Below are positions 7,839 through 17,408 of a stretch of 64,000 nucleotides of DNA, in pieces. The translations under genes and the position numbers were made by a program. The stretch comes from Paraburkholderia acidipaludis NBRC 101816 (GTDB lineage: Bacteria; Pseudomonadota; Gammaproteobacteria; Burkholderiales; Burkholderiaceae): assembly GCF_000684975.1 (NCBI RefSeq), contig NZ_BAXZ01000006.1, positions 248,001-312,000 of the forward strand. The letters are read 5' to 3'. Position 1 is the stretch's first letter, and each line of letters starts with the position of its first letter. Below the pieces are notes generated by a model. It made no database searches, was not told where the DNA came from, and saw only the letters and a list, made by a program, of their open reading frames with translations.

Positions 7839-10800
7839 ATGACATTGCCTTCCCCTGCCACCCTCAGTCCCGAAGCCGCCGCGGACGATCTGCTCGCGCG
7901 CTTCCATCCGGCCGTCGCGAACTGGTTCAGGCGCAGTTTCGCGGCGCCCACGGCCGCTCAATGCGCTGCCTGGCCGCTCATCGCCGGCGGCCGCGCGACG
8001 CTCGTTGCCGCGCCGACCGGCTCCGGCAAAACGCTCACGGCCTTCCTCGCCGCGCTCGACGAACTCGTGCGCGAAGGCCTCGCAAACGGCGGCGCGCTGC
8101 CCGACGCGACGCTCGTGGTGTACGTCTCGCCGCTCAAGGCGCTCTCGAACGACATTCGCCTGAACCTCGAACGGCCGCTCGAAGGCATCGCCGAAGAGCT
8201 CGCGCGCCTCGCTCTGCCGCCCGTCGAGATCCGCAGTGCGGTGCGCACCGGCGACACGCCGCAGCCCGAGCGCGCCGCCCTGCGCAAGCGCGCACCCCAC
8301 ATCCTCGTGACCACGCCCGAATCGCTCTACGTGCTGCTGGGCTCCGAATCGGGCCGCCGCATGCTCGCGACGGCGCGCAGCGTGATCGTCGACGAAATTC
8401 ACGCGCTCGCGGGCAACAAGCGCGGCTGCCATCTCGCGCTGAGCCTCGAACGGCTCGATGCGCTGTGCGGACGGCGGCTCCTGCGCATCGGGCTTTCGGC
8501 GACGCAAAAACCCATCGACGTCGTGGCGCGCTTTCTCGTCGGCATGGGCCCCGAGCCGCAGACGCCGCCGGTCTGCGAGATCGTCGACGTCGGCCACGTG
8601 CGCGAGCGCGATCTCGCGATCGAGGTGCCGCCCGTGCCGCTGGAAGCGGTAATGGCCAACGACGTCTGGGAACGCGTGTACGACCGCATGGCCGAACTCG
8701 TGGCGCAGCACCGCACGACGCTCGTATTCGTGAACACGCGGCGCATAGCTGAACGCGTCGCGCGCCACCTCAGCGACCGGCTCGGCGCGCAAGCCGTCGC
8801 GGCGCACCACGGCAGTCTCGCGCGCGAGCATCGCTTCGACGCCGAGCAGCGCCTGAAACGCGGCGCGCTGCGCGTGCTCGTGGCGACGGCGTCGCTCGAA
8901 CTGGGCATCGATATCGGCGACGTCGATCTGGTCTGCCAGATCGGCTCGCCGCGCTCGATCGCCGGCTTCCTGCAGCGCGTGGGACGCTCGGGGCACCAGG
9001 TTGGCGGCATGCCGAAGGGGCGGCTCTTTCCGACCTCGCGCGACGACCTCGTGGAATGCGCCGCGCTGCTGGACTGCGTGCGGCGCGGCGAACTCGACCG
9101 GCTGAGCGTGCCGCGCGCGCCGCTCGACGTGCTCGCGCAGCAGATCGTCGCCGAAGTGGCCTGCGAAGCGTGGGACGAAGACGCCCTCTATGCGCTCGTG
9201 CGGCGGGCACTGCCCTGGGCCCGGCTGGAACGCGAACAGTTCGACGCGGTGCTGCGCATGCTCGCCGAGGGCTATACGAGCCGGCACGGACCGCGCGCCG
9301 CGTACCTCCATCGCGACGCCGTGCACCGCGTGCTGCGCGCGCGCCGCGGCGCGCGGCTCGTCGCGCTGACGTCCGGCGGCACGATTCCCGATAACGCCGA
9401 CTATGCCGTGCTGCTCGAGCCCCAGGGCCTGCAGATCGGCACGGTCAACGAGGACTTTGCGGTCGAGAGCCTCGCGGGCGATGTTTTTCAGCTCGGCAAT
9501 GCGTCGTATCGCATTTTGCGCATCGAAGCGGGACGCGTGCGCGTGGAAGACGCGCAAGGGCAGCCGCCGAACATTCCGTTCTGGCTCGGCGAGGCGCCGG
9601 GACGCAGCGACGAGCTTTCTGTCGCCATCGGGCGCCTCAGGTCCCACGTCGAAAGGCTGTTGGCGGGTGAGCAAGCGCCCCCTGGTTCTGTAGACAAAGT
9701 CGATCATCGCGCGCGGACGTCGCCAGAAGTCGAGCGTGAGGCGGAATTGGCTGTTAGTTGCATTTCAAACAAGACTGACATTGAGGCGCCTCGGGCCGGC
9801 GTGGAGCGCGTATGCGACTGGCTTGCCGCGACGATCGGCCTGCCCGAGGCCGCCGCCCGCCAGATCGCCGACTACCTCGCGCGCGCCTGGTCCGCCCTCA
9901 CCGCGCTGCCGACCCACGACACGCTCGTGATGGAGCGCTTCTTCGACGAATCGGGCGGCACGCAGCTCGTGATCCATACGCCCTGCGGCAGCCGCATCAA
10001 CCGCGCGTGGGGCCTCGCGCTGCGCAAGCGCTTTTGCCGCCAGTTCAACTTCGAACTGCAGGCGGCGGCAACCGAAGACGCCATCATCCTCTCGCTCACC
10101 GGCGCGCACAGCTTCGCGCTGGACGAGGTATGGCGCTACCTGCACTCGAATACCGCCGAACACCTGCTCGTGCAGGCACTGCTCGACGCCCCGCTCTTTG
10201 GCGTGCGCTGGCGCTGGAACGCCACCACTGCCCTCGCGCTGCCGCGTCAGACGGGCGGCCGCAAAACGCCGCCGCAGATCCAGCGTATGCGCAGCGAGGA
10301 CCTGCTCGCGGCAGTTTTTCCAGACCAGGTGGCCTGCGTGGAGAATCTCGCGGGCGAGCGCGAAATTCCGCGCCATCCGCTCGTGGACCAGACGCTCGAC
10401 GACTGCCTGCACGATGCTATGGATACCGAAGCATGGCTCGCTCTGCTCCGGCGTATCGAGGCGGGCAAAGTGCGGCTCGTGACCCGCGACCTGAACGGGC
10501 CGTCGCCGCTCGCCGCCGAAATCCTCACGGCGCGCCCCTACGCATTCCTCGACGACGCGCCGATCGAGGAGCGCCGCACCCAGGCCGTGCTGAGCCGTCG
10601 CTGGAGCGATCCCGAAACGGCCGACGACCTGGGGGCGCTCGACGCCGAAGCCATCGCGGGCGTGCGTGACGAAGCGTGGCCGCAGGCACGCGACGTCGAG
10701 GAGATGCACGACGCGCTCACGACACTGGCGTGCCTCGCCGAAAGCGAGACGCAACGCGAGCCGGGCTGGCCGGACTGGTTGCGCGAGCTGGCGCGCTCGG

Positions 10801-12383
10801 GCCGCGCGACGCGCTTGCCGGTCGCGGAGCACGACGCGCTCTGGATTGCAGCCGAACGGTTGAACTGCGTGCGCGCGATCTATCCGCAGGCGCGCGCCGA
10901 GCCGCCGCTACAGGCGCCCCCTGGCTATGACGAGACCTGGACCGAAGACGCTGCCCTCGTCGAAGTGGTGCGCGCCCGGCTGTCGGGATTCGGTCCGCTC
11001 ACGCTCGCGCAGGTGGCGCGGCCGCTCGCGCTGGAGGCAAGCGTCGTCGCGCAGGCCCTGACGGCGCTCGAAGCCCAGGGCTCGGTGATGCGCGGCCGCT
11101 TCACGCCGGGCGCGCGCGAGGAGGAATGGTGCGAGCGTCACCTGCTCGCGCGCATCCATCGCTACACCGTGCGCAAGCTGCGTCGCGAGATCGAACCGGT
11201 CGAGCGCCGCGACTTCATGCGCTTTCTGTTCGAGTGGCAGCACGTTGCCGCCCCAACCCGCGGCTCGGGGCGCGACGCGCTCGCCGCCGTGCTCGCACAA
11301 TTCGAGGGCTGGGAGGCTTCGGCGCTCGCCTGGGAGGACGAGATCCTGCCCGCGCGCATCGACGACTTCACGCCCATGCTGCTCGACGAGCTGTGCCGCT
11401 CCGGGTGGCTCGCGTGGGGCCGCCTGCCTTCGCGCACGACGGCGGGGTCGGCCGTGCGCAGCACGCCGGTCGTGCTTCTGCCGCGGCGTGAGCTCGCGCG
11501 CTGGACCGCGCTCGCCGCAACACCCGACGCGGCCGGCCTGCCGGCCAGAGCGCGGCGCGTCTACGACGCCATGCTCCGGCACGGCGCGATGTTCTTCGAC
11601 GAACTGGCCGCCGACGCGCATCTGCTGGGCGTCGAGCTGGAAACCGCGCTGGGCGAGCTCGTCGCGGCGGGACTCGTGAACGCCGATAGTTTCGCGGGCC
11701 TGCGCGCGCTGGTGAAGCCCGCGGCAAAGCGCAGTGCGCACGCGGGGCGGCGGCGCCCGCGCGGCTTTGCGCCGCTCGTGGGCGGCATGGCCGACGCGGG
11801 GCGCTGGGCGGTGGTGAGGCGTATCGCGTTGCCTGCCGCCGATGCGGCCGCTTTGGGCCAACCTTCGGACAAGCAAGGCGTCGCGGCGCTTCCGGATGCG
11901 CGCACCCAGCCAGGCGCCGATCCCGATCTGCTCGAGCACGTGGCCAATGTGCTGCTGCGCCGCTACGGCGTGGTGTGCTGGCAACTGCTGATACGCGAGG
12001 CGGAGTGGCTGCCGCCGTGGCGGGATCTGCTGCGCGTGCTGCACCGCATGGAAGCGCGCGGGCACGTGCGCGGCGGCCGCTTCGTCACCGGTCTTTCGGG
12101 CGAGCAGTTCGCGCTGCCCGAGGCTGTCGCGCTGCTGCGCGAGGTGCGCCGGCGCTGCCCTGGCGACGGCGCCCTGGTTTGCCTCGCGGCCACCGACCCG
12201 CTCAATCTGGTCGGCACGCTGCTGCCCGGAGAGAAGGTGCCGGCGCTCGCGGGAAATCGCATCGTGTTTCGCGACGGCGTGCCCGCGGCGACGCTCGTGG
12301 CCGGGCGCTTCAGCCTGCTGGGCGAATTCGACGAAGCGACGCGCGCGGCCCTGCAAGCGCGGCTGATGCGGCCTTCGCACTAG
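7839..12383 (+). CDS. lhr: Lhr-type superfamily 2 helicase
   Basis: About 1,514 residues, the size of full-length Lhr (long helicase-related), an ATP-dependent 3'-5' nucleic-acid helicase linked to DNA repair. Motifs in order: Walker A AAPTGSGKT (residues ~58-66), motif Ia VYVSPLKAL, motif II DEIH (~184-187), motif III GLSATQ, motif IV LVFVNTRRIAE, motif V ATASLELGIDIGDVD and motif VI QRVGRSGHQ; then the winged-helix and beta-barrel Lhr core and a long C-terminal extension. ATG 7794 in the same frame would add 15 residues; neither start has a strong ribosome site. A segment at about residues 609-651 has codon use and base composition unlike the rest (see findings). Confidence 0.92.
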   Translation: MTLPSPATLSPEAAADDLLARFHPAVANWFRRSFAAPTAAQCAAWPLIAGGRATLVAAPTGSGKTLTAFLAALDELVREGLANGGALPDATLVVYVSPLKALSNDIRLNLERPLEGIAEELARLALPPVEIRSAVRTGDTPQPERAALRKRAPHILVTTPESLYVLLGSESGRRMLATARSVIVDEIHALAGNKRGCHLALSLERLDALCGRRLLRIGLSATQKPIDVVARFLVGMGPEPQTPPVCEIVDVGHVRERDLAIEVPPVPLEAVMANDVWERVYDRMAELVAQHRTTLVFVNTRRIAERVARHLSDRLGAQAVAAHHGSLAREHRFDAEQRLKRGALRVLVATASLELGIDIGDVDLVCQIGSPRSIAGFLQRVGRSGHQVGGMPKGRLFPTSRDDLVECAALLDCVRRGELDRLSVPRAPLDVLAQQIVAEVACEAWDEDALYALVRRALPWARLEREQFDAVLRMLAEGYTSRHGPRAAYLHRDAVHRVLRARRGARLVALTSGGTIPDNADYAVLLEPQGLQIGTVNEDFAVESLAGDVFQLGNASYRILRIEAGRVRVEDAQGQPPNIPFWLGEAPGRSDELSVAIGRLRSHVERLLAGEQAPPGSVDKVDHRARTSPEVEREAELAVSCISNKTDIEAPRAGVERVCDWLAATIGLPEAAARQIADYLARAWSALTALPTHDTLVMERFFDESGGTQLVIHTPCGSRINRAWGLALRKRFCRQFNFELQAAATEDAIILSLTGAHSFALDEVWRYLHSNTAEHLLVQALLDAPLFGVRWRWNATTALALPRQTGGRKTPPQIQRMRSEDLLAAVFPDQVACVENLAGEREIPRHPLVDQTLDDCLHDAMDTEAWLALLRRIEAGKVRLVTRDLNGPSPLAAEILTARPYAFLDDAPIEERRTQAVLSRRWSDPETADDLGALDAEAIAGVRDEAWPQARDVEEMHDALTTLACLAESETQREPGWPDWLRELARSGRATRLPVAEHDALWIAAERLNCVRAIYPQARAEPPLQAPPGYDETWTEDAALVEVVRARLSGFGPLTLAQVARPLALEASVVAQALTALEAQGSVMRGRFTPGAREEEWCERHLLARIHRYTVRKLRREIEPVERRDFMRFLFEWQHVAAPTRGSGRDALAAVLAQFEGWEASALAWEDEILPARIDDFTPMLLDELCRSGWLAWGRLPSRTTAGSAVRSTPVVLLPRRELARWTALAATPDAAGLPARARRVYDAMLRHGAMFFDELAADAHLLGVELETALGELVAAGLVNADSFAGLRALVKPAAKRSAHAGRRRPRGFAPLVGGMADAGRWAVVRRIALPAADAAALGQPSDKQGVAALPDARTQPGADPDLLEHVANVLLRRYGVVCWQLLIREAEWLPPWRDLLRVLHRMEARGHVRGGRFVTGLSGEQFALPEAVALLREVRRRCPGDGALVCLAATDPLNLVGTLLPGEKVPALAGNRIVFRDGVPAATLVAGRFSLLGEFDEATRAALQARLMRPSH

Positions 12384-12419
12384 CGCCAGGAGCGTAGCCC
12401 CAGCCCCGGCGTCGCCCCG

Positions 12420-14909
12420 TCAGCGGGCCGCCCCGAAATGGCGCCGCACGCGCAGGCCGTTCGCCACCACGAGCAGGCTTGCGCCCATGTCCGCGAACAC
12501 CGCCATCCAGAGCGTCGCCTCGCCGGCCAGCGCCAGCGCGAGGAACACCGCCTTGATGCCGAGCGCGAGCGCGATGTTCTGCGTGAGCACCGCCGCGGTC
12601 TTGCGGCTCAAGCCGATGAACGCCGCGATCTTGCGCGGATCGTCGTCCATGATCGCGACGTCGGCGGTTTCGAGCGCCGTCGCCGTGCCCGCCGCGCCCA
12701 TCGCGAAGCCGATGTCGGCGCGCGCAAGGGCCGGGGCGTCGTTCACGCCGTCGCCGACCATCCCCGTCATGCCGGACTGCGCCGACAGTTCCGCGACCGC
12801 ATCCTGCTTGTCCTGCGGCAGCAGATTGCCGCGAGCCTCGTCGATGCCGAGCTGCCCCGCAATCGCCCGCGCGGTTGCCGGGTTGTCGCCCGTCAGCATC
12901 ACGGGCCGCACCCCCAGCGCCTTCAGCGCGCGCACGGCTGCCCTGCTTTCGGGCCGCGCGGCATCCGCTACGGCGAACACGGCGACCGCTTCCTTCGGCG
13001 AGCACAGCACGATGGCCGTCTTGCCCTCGCCTTCGAGCACGGCGAGCGTCGTTTCGAGCTCGGGCGAGCACAGTCCCAGCTCTTCCACGAGCCGGTGGTT
13101 GCCGAGATGCCAGAACGAACCGCCGATGCGCCCCTTCACGCCGCGGCCGCCCAGCACGGCAAAATCGTCGATGCGCTCGAGCGTGCCGCCGGGCTGGCGC
13201 TCGCGCCAACCGGACACGAGCGCGCGCGCCACGGGATGGGTGCTCGACTCGTCGAGACTCGCGGCAATGCGCAGCGCCGCTTCGACAGGCAGCCCGGCAA
13301 TGGCAAGCGCGTCGGTGAGCACCGGCTTGCCACGCGTGAGCGTGCCCGTCTTGTCGAGCGCGACGACCTTCAGGAGCCGCCCGCGTTCGAGCCAGACGCC
13401 GCCCTTCACGAGCATGCCGAAACGCGCGGCGGCCGCGAGGCCGCTCACGACCGTCACCGGCGTCGAGACCACCAGCGCGCACGGGCACGCGATCACGAGC
13501 AGCACGAGCGCCTTGTAGAGCCAGCCGGTCCAGGCGCCGCCGATGGCGAGCGGGCCGGCCACCGCGATCAGCACCGCCAGCGCGACCACGGCGGGCGTGT
13601 AGAAACGCGCGAACTGATCGACGAAACGCTGGGTCGGCGCGCGTTGCGCCTGAGCATCCTGCACCGCGGCCGCGATGCGCGCGAGCGTGCTCTCGCGCGC
13701 CGTCGCCGTGACGACGGCTTCGACCACCCCGTCGACGACGATGCTGCCCGCGTAGAGCGTATCGCCCGCGGCCTTGTCGACAGGGAGGCCTTCGCCGGTG
13801 ATGGGCGCCTGGTCGAGGGCGGCACGGCCATCCGCCACGCGGGCGTCGAGCGGCACCCGCTCGCCGGTACGCACGCGAATCCGGCTGCCGATCGCCACCT
13901 CGCCGACCGCACGCGTGAGCCACTGGCCGGGGCCGCGCGGGGCGATATCGGCACGTGGGGCGGCGTCTTCCGCCTGCCAGACCTCAGCGGTATCGGGGGC
14001 GAGCGCCGTCAGCGACCGAATAGCGTTGCGCGCGCGTTCGAGCGACAGCGCTTCGATCTCCTCGGCGAGCGCGAACAGGAACACGACCATCGCCGCTTCG
14101 GGCCACTTGCCGATCACGACCGCGCCGGTCACCGCCAGCGACATCAGGAAGTAGATGTTGATCGTGAAGTTCTTCAGCGCGATCCAGCCCTTGCGCAGCG
14201 TCGGCAGGCCGGCGCACAGCAGCGAAACGAGCGCGCAGGCGAGCACGGGCAGCCCGGTCTCGTGGCCGCTGCTCCATGCGAGCACTTCGGCGAGCGCGGC
14301 CGCGACGCCGCTGATTGCCAGCAGCAGCTTCTGGCGGCCCGCAAAGCGCGGCGCGTCGACGTGGGCCGTGGTGGGCGCGGTCTCGTCGTGCACGCGCGGC
14401 GCCATGTCGAGGGCGCGTAGCGCCTTGATCAACGACTGCGTATCGTCGAGGCGGTGGTGCACCGTCAGCTCGCGTGCGAGCAGGTTGAAATCGAGGCGCA
14501 CGACGCCCGGCATCGGTTCGAGGCGGTTGCGGATCAGCCGCTCCTCGGTCGGGCAATCCATGTTGTCGATGCGATAGCGCGCGCGTTGCGTGCCGTCGGG
14601 CGCCGGGGGCGGCGGCTCGCCGGGTGCCGCGGCGTGGTCGTGGCCGTGACAGCAGGCGTGGGCCGGCGTGTTGGCATGGCCATGCTCGTGGTTGCGCTCG
14701 TGTTCGCGATGGTGGTCGTGCTCATGACCCTGGTCGTGTTCGTCGTCGTGATCATGCTCATGGCCGTGGGCATGATCGTGATCGCAGCCATGACGATGCT
14801 CGTGCCCCTCGTCCCGCGCCGCTGCCCCGCCGGACGGATCTCCCGCCAGCCCTTCGATGCGCGCGCGATAGCGTTCCGCGGCATGCCGCAACCTGAAAGC
14901 CGTGACCAT
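12420..14909 (-). CDS. Zn/Cd/Pb-exporting P1B-type ATPase
   Basis: An 829-residue inner-membrane pump that exports divalent soft metals using ATP. The N-terminus (residues ~30-100) is a His/Asp/Glu-rich tract, followed by a heavy-metal-associated domain with MDCPTEE (the ZntA/CadA form), transmembrane helices, the CPC transport site in VIACPCALVVSTPV, the phosphorylation motif DKTGTLTRGKP and the hinge motif GDGVNDAPALARADIGFAMG. ATG 14909 is preceded by GGGAG, which decides the start against a TTG frame at 14936. It is transcribed from a MerR-type promoter shared with the divergent regulator gene, so it is expected to be induced by Cd(II), Pb(II) or Zn(II). Confidence 0.94.
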   Translation of the reverse strand: MVTAFRLRHAAERYRARIEGLAGDPSGGAAARDEGHEHRHGCDHDHAHGHEHDHDDEHDQGHEHDHHREHERNHEHGHANTPAHACCHGHDHAAAPGEPPPPAPDGTQRARYRIDNMDCPTEERLIRNRLEPMPGVVRLDFNLLARELTVHHRLDDTQSLIKALRALDMAPRVHDETAPTTAHVDAPRFAGRQKLLLAISGVAAALAEVLAWSSGHETGLPVLACALVSLLCAGLPTLRKGWIALKNFTINIYFLMSLAVTGAVVIGKWPEAAMVVFLFALAEEIEALSLERARNAIRSLTALAPDTAEVWQAEDAAPRADIAPRGPGQWLTRAVGEVAIGSRIRVRTGERVPLDARVADGRAALDQAPITGEGLPVDKAAGDTLYAGSIVVDGVVEAVVTATARESTLARIAAAVQDAQAQRAPTQRFVDQFARFYTPAVVALAVLIAVAGPLAIGGAWTGWLYKALVLLVIACPCALVVSTPVTVVSGLAAAARFGMLVKGGVWLERGRLLKVVALDKTGTLTRGKPVLTDALAIAGLPVEAALRIAASLDESSTHPVARALVSGWRERQPGGTLERIDDFAVLGGRGVKGRIGGSFWHLGNHRLVEELGLCSPELETTLAVLEGEGKTAIVLCSPKEAVAVFAVADAARPESRAAVRALKALGVRPVMLTGDNPATARAIAGQLGIDEARGNLLPQDKQDAVAELSAQSGMTGMVGDGVNDAPALARADIGFAMGAAGTATALETADVAIMDDDPRKIAAFIGLSRKTAAVLTQNIALALGIKAVFLALALAGEATLWMAVFADMGASLLVVANGLRVRRHFGAAR

Positions 14910-14938
14910 GGCCGATTTCTCCCAAAAATGACACAATC

Positions 14939-14969
14939 ATTGAACAGCCTGTAGCGGCTACAGGGTCAA
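14939..14969 (-). promoter_or_regulatory. MerR-type metal-responsive promoter with operator
   Basis: On the minus strand, -35 TTGACC (14964-14969) and -10 TTCAAT (14939-14944) are separated by 19 bases, the over-long spacing that MerR-family activators correct by bending the DNA. The spacer holds a perfect 8-1-8 dyad, CCTGTAGC-G-GCTACAGG (14948-14964), the expected regulator binding site. It drives the P-type ATPase; the divergent regulator gene starts 23 bases beyond. Confidence 0.85.
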
Positions 14970-14991
14970 GCCATTTTTGGGAGCCACGAGC

Positions 14992-15441
14992 ATGAGGATC
15001 GGTGAACTGGCGCGCCTCGCTCATTGCGATGTCGAAACAGTGCGCTTTTATGAACGCGAGGGATTGCTGGACGAGCCCGCGCGCGAAACCAACGGCTACC
15101 GCAGCTACGCAGGCGCACATGTCGCGCAGCTGAACTTCATCCGCCATTGCCGCTCGCTCGGTATCGGGCTTGCCGATATCCGCATGCTGCGGCGCTTTCA
15201 GGTGGACCCGAGCCAGCCGTGCGACGAGGTGAACCAGCTCATCGACTGCCAGATCGAGCGCATCCACCAGCAGATCGCGTCGATGCGGACGCTGGAGCAA
15301 CAACTGCGCACGCTGCGCGACACCTGCCACGCGCACAACAGCAGCACCAGCGAATGCGGAATCATGAAGAATCTGGAGCAACCCATGGACGAAGAGTCCT
15401 GCTCCTGTCACGCGGACGCGCAGCCGCCCGAGCGCACCTGA
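14992..15441 (+). CDS. MerR-family Cd(II)/Pb(II)-responsive regulator
   Basis: A 149-residue MerR-family activator. The winged HTH is MRIGELARLAHCDVETVRFYEREGLL and the effector half has the metal-ligand cysteines in the CadR/PbrR pattern: Cys77 (QPCDEVNQLIDCQ) before the dimerisation helix, Cys112 (DTCHAHN) and Cys122 (SECG). A further Cys/His tail (SCSCH) is present. ATG 14992 follows GGGAGCCACGAGC, so the 5-residue upstream extension at 14977 is unlikely. It is divergent from the metal ATPase and binds the dyad between the two genes. Pb(II) versus Cd(II) specificity cannot be settled from sequence. Confidence 0.92.
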   Translation: MRIGELARLAHCDVETVRFYEREGLLDEPARETNGYRSYAGAHVAQLNFIRHCRSLGIGLADIRMLRRFQVDPSQPCDEVNQLIDCQIERIHQQIASMRTLEQQLRTLRDTCHAHNSSTSECGIMKNLEQPMDEESCSCHADAQPPERT

Positions 15442-15470
15442 ACGGCGCGCTCAGGGCGTTTTGGAGTACA

Positions 15471-16931
15471 TCAAGGCGCGGCGGCAATCACCTCGGCTAC
15501 CGTGGCGGTTAGCTTTTTCGCGTAAGGCACGTGAAGGAATTCGTTCGGGCCATGCGCGTTCGATTTCGGCCCGAGCACGCCGCAGACCATGAACTGCGAC
15601 TTCGGGAAGCCTGCCTGCAGCACGTTCATCAGCGGAATCGTGCCGCCTTGGCCCAGGTAAGCGCAGTCCGCGCCGTAATGCTCGCGCGAAGCCGCATTGA
15701 GCGCGTCCGCCAGCCACGGCGCAAGTTCGGGCGCACTCCAGCCGTTCGCCGCGCCCGTGTCGGGCTTGAAGGTCACCTTCGCGTTGTAGGGAGGGTCGAA
15801 CTCGAGCAGCGCCTTCAGTTCGGCCACCGCTTTCGACGCCTCCACGAGCGGCGGCAGGCGCAGCGACAGCTTGAATGCCGTGCGCGGACGCAGCACGTTG
15901 CCCGCGTTGGTCAGCGCAGGCAAGCCGGCCGCGCCCGTCACGGAAAGCGAGGGCCGCCACGTGGAATCGAGCAGCGCCTCTTGCGAATCGGTAGTCGTGG
16001 GCAGCACGCGGCGACCATCCTGGCCGCATGCCCAAGGCAGCGTTTTCCAGACGCCGTCGCCGAGTATCTTCGCGGTGGCTTCCGCTTCGCGCAGGCGCTG
16101 CGGCGGGATCGGACAATGGAAGCCCTTGGGCAGGAGCGTGCCGCTCCCCGCGTCCTCCAGCCGCTCGAAGAGTTGCCGCATCACGCGGAAGCTGGAGGGG
16201 GCGATGCCGCCATACGAGCCCGAGTGCACGCCCTCGTCGAGCACCTCCACTTCGAGATCGCCCGAGACGAGGCCGCGCAGCGACGTGGTAAGCCAGAGCT
16301 GATCGTAGTTGCCCGCGCCCGAGTCGAGGCAAACCACGAGCCCGACCTTGCCGAGCCGCTCGCTCAGCGCGTCGACATAATGCAGCAGGTCATAGCTGCC
16401 CGACTCCTCGCAGGTTTCGATGATCCCGAGGCAGCGCGGCCGCTCGATCCCCTGCGCGTCCAGCGCCGCCAGCGCCGTGATGCTCGCGTAGATGGCGTAG
16501 CCGTCGTCGGCACCGCCGCGGCCGTACAGCCGCCCGTCTTCGAGCTTCGGCGTCCACGGGCCCAGGTCATTGCGCCAGCCGGCGAACTCCGGCTGCTTGT
16601 CGAGGTGACCGTAGAGCACGACCGTTTCTTCGCTGCCCGAGCGCGTGGCCGGCGCTTCGAAGAAGATCACCGGCGTGCGGCCCGCGAGCCGGACGACCTC
16701 GAGCTTCAGACCGCGCACCGGCTGCCGCTCAGCCCAGGATGCCGCGTCCTGCACGACGCGCTCGATATAACCGTGCTTCGCCCAGTCCGAATCGAAGGCC
16801 GGGCTCTTTGCCGGCACCGCGATGTAGTCGGTCAGCGCGGCAACGATCTCGTCGTTCCATTTGCGCTCGACGAAGGCGCGCAGCGCATCGTGATCGAGTT
16901 GCCGGCTGTCCTGGGTCGAATCGGAAATCAT
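15471..16931 (-). CDS. M20-family metallopeptidase
   Basis: A 486-residue dizinc peptidase of the M20 (carboxypeptidase/dipeptidase) family. Metal-site motifs are seen in order: LYGHLDKQP (His and catalytic Asp), YGRGGADDGYA (bridging Asp), ETCEESGS (catalytic Glu and ligand Glu) and, near the C-terminus, a final His in EFLHVPY. The central dimerisation domain lies between. Start ATG 16931 follows GGGGACA; the upstream GTG/ATG extension is not family-like. It probably cleaves di- or tripeptides or N-acyl amino acids in the cytoplasm. It is monocistronic, divergent from the membrane protein at 17,094. Confidence 0.92.
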   Translation of the reverse strand: MISDSTQDSRQLDHDALRAFVERKWNDEIVAALTDYIAVPAKSPAFDSDWAKHGYIERVVQDAASWAERQPVRGLKLEVVRLAGRTPVIFFEAPATRSGSEETVVLYGHLDKQPEFAGWRNDLGPWTPKLEDGRLYGRGGADDGYAIYASITALAALDAQGIERPRCLGIIETCEESGSYDLLHYVDALSERLGKVGLVVCLDSGAGNYDQLWLTTSLRGLVSGDLEVEVLDEGVHSGSYGGIAPSSFRVMRQLFERLEDAGSGTLLPKGFHCPIPPQRLREAEATAKILGDGVWKTLPWACGQDGRRVLPTTTDSQEALLDSTWRPSLSVTGAAGLPALTNAGNVLRPRTAFKLSLRLPPLVEASKAVAELKALLEFDPPYNAKVTFKPDTGAANGWSAPELAPWLADALNAASREHYGADCAYLGQGGTIPLMNVLQAGFPKSQFMVCGVLGPKSNAHGPNEFLHVPYAKKLTATVAEVIAAAP

Positions 16932-17093
16932 GGTTTGTGTCCCCGCGATGAAAACTCCGATGATAGACCCGTTCATCCGCCCGCCGATATCCCCCTGGCC
17001 GATCGGCCAGGGGCTGCGCGCCGTGCCATTTAGGGCGACAATACGAATTTACGCTGCAGCCCGGCGCTGACGTTCACATAAAGGGAGGTCGAC

Positions 17094-17408
17094 ATGGCAA
17101 ACCATTCCGTCTTCGATATCGTCGTCCTCGTCGCGACGGTGGTGCTCTATTTCCTGCCCGCGCTGATCGCAGACCGGCGCAGGCGTCACGACCTGCTGAC
17201 GATCGCGCTCTTCAATGCCGTGCTCGGCTGGTCCATCGTCGGCTGGTTGGCCGCGCTTTACTGGTCGATCCAGCCGAATCCGCCCAAAGACCTCGCCAAG
17301 GAAACCAGGGATCGCCAACGGCGCCTTGGCATGGGGGGATTTTCGCGCATGCTCTCCGATCGCATAGCCGCGCGTGGGAGCGGCGATCGCAAGGGTCCGT
17401 CACGCTGA
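17094..17408 (+). CDS. Superinfection-immunity-family membrane protein
   Basis: A 104-residue inner-membrane protein with two predicted helices (about residues 8-25 and 38-60). It matches the family named after the T4 Imm protein, which blocks DNA entry by related phages: LYFLPALIADRRRRHDLLTIALFNAVLGWSIVGWLAALYW. The C-terminus is a positively charged cytoplasmic tail (KETRDRQRRLG). A strong AAAGGGAGG ribosome site precedes ATG 17094. There are no phage genes nearby, and bacterial members of the family are common as stand-alone genes, so an immunity function is only a possibility. Confidence 0.8.
   Translation: MANHSVFDIVVLVATVVLYFLPALIADRRRRHDLLTIALFNAVLGWSIVGWLAALYWSIQPNPPKDLAKETRDRQRRLGMGGFSRMLSDRIAARGSGDRKGPSR

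Noticed and set aside
6054..9707. Very long open frame on the minus strand opposite the aldo/keto reductase and helicase (also 10,908-12,380)
   Set aside because: It is antisense to well-supported genes, and its protein is Arg/Gly/Ala-rich without any family match, as expected from high-GC shadow frames.
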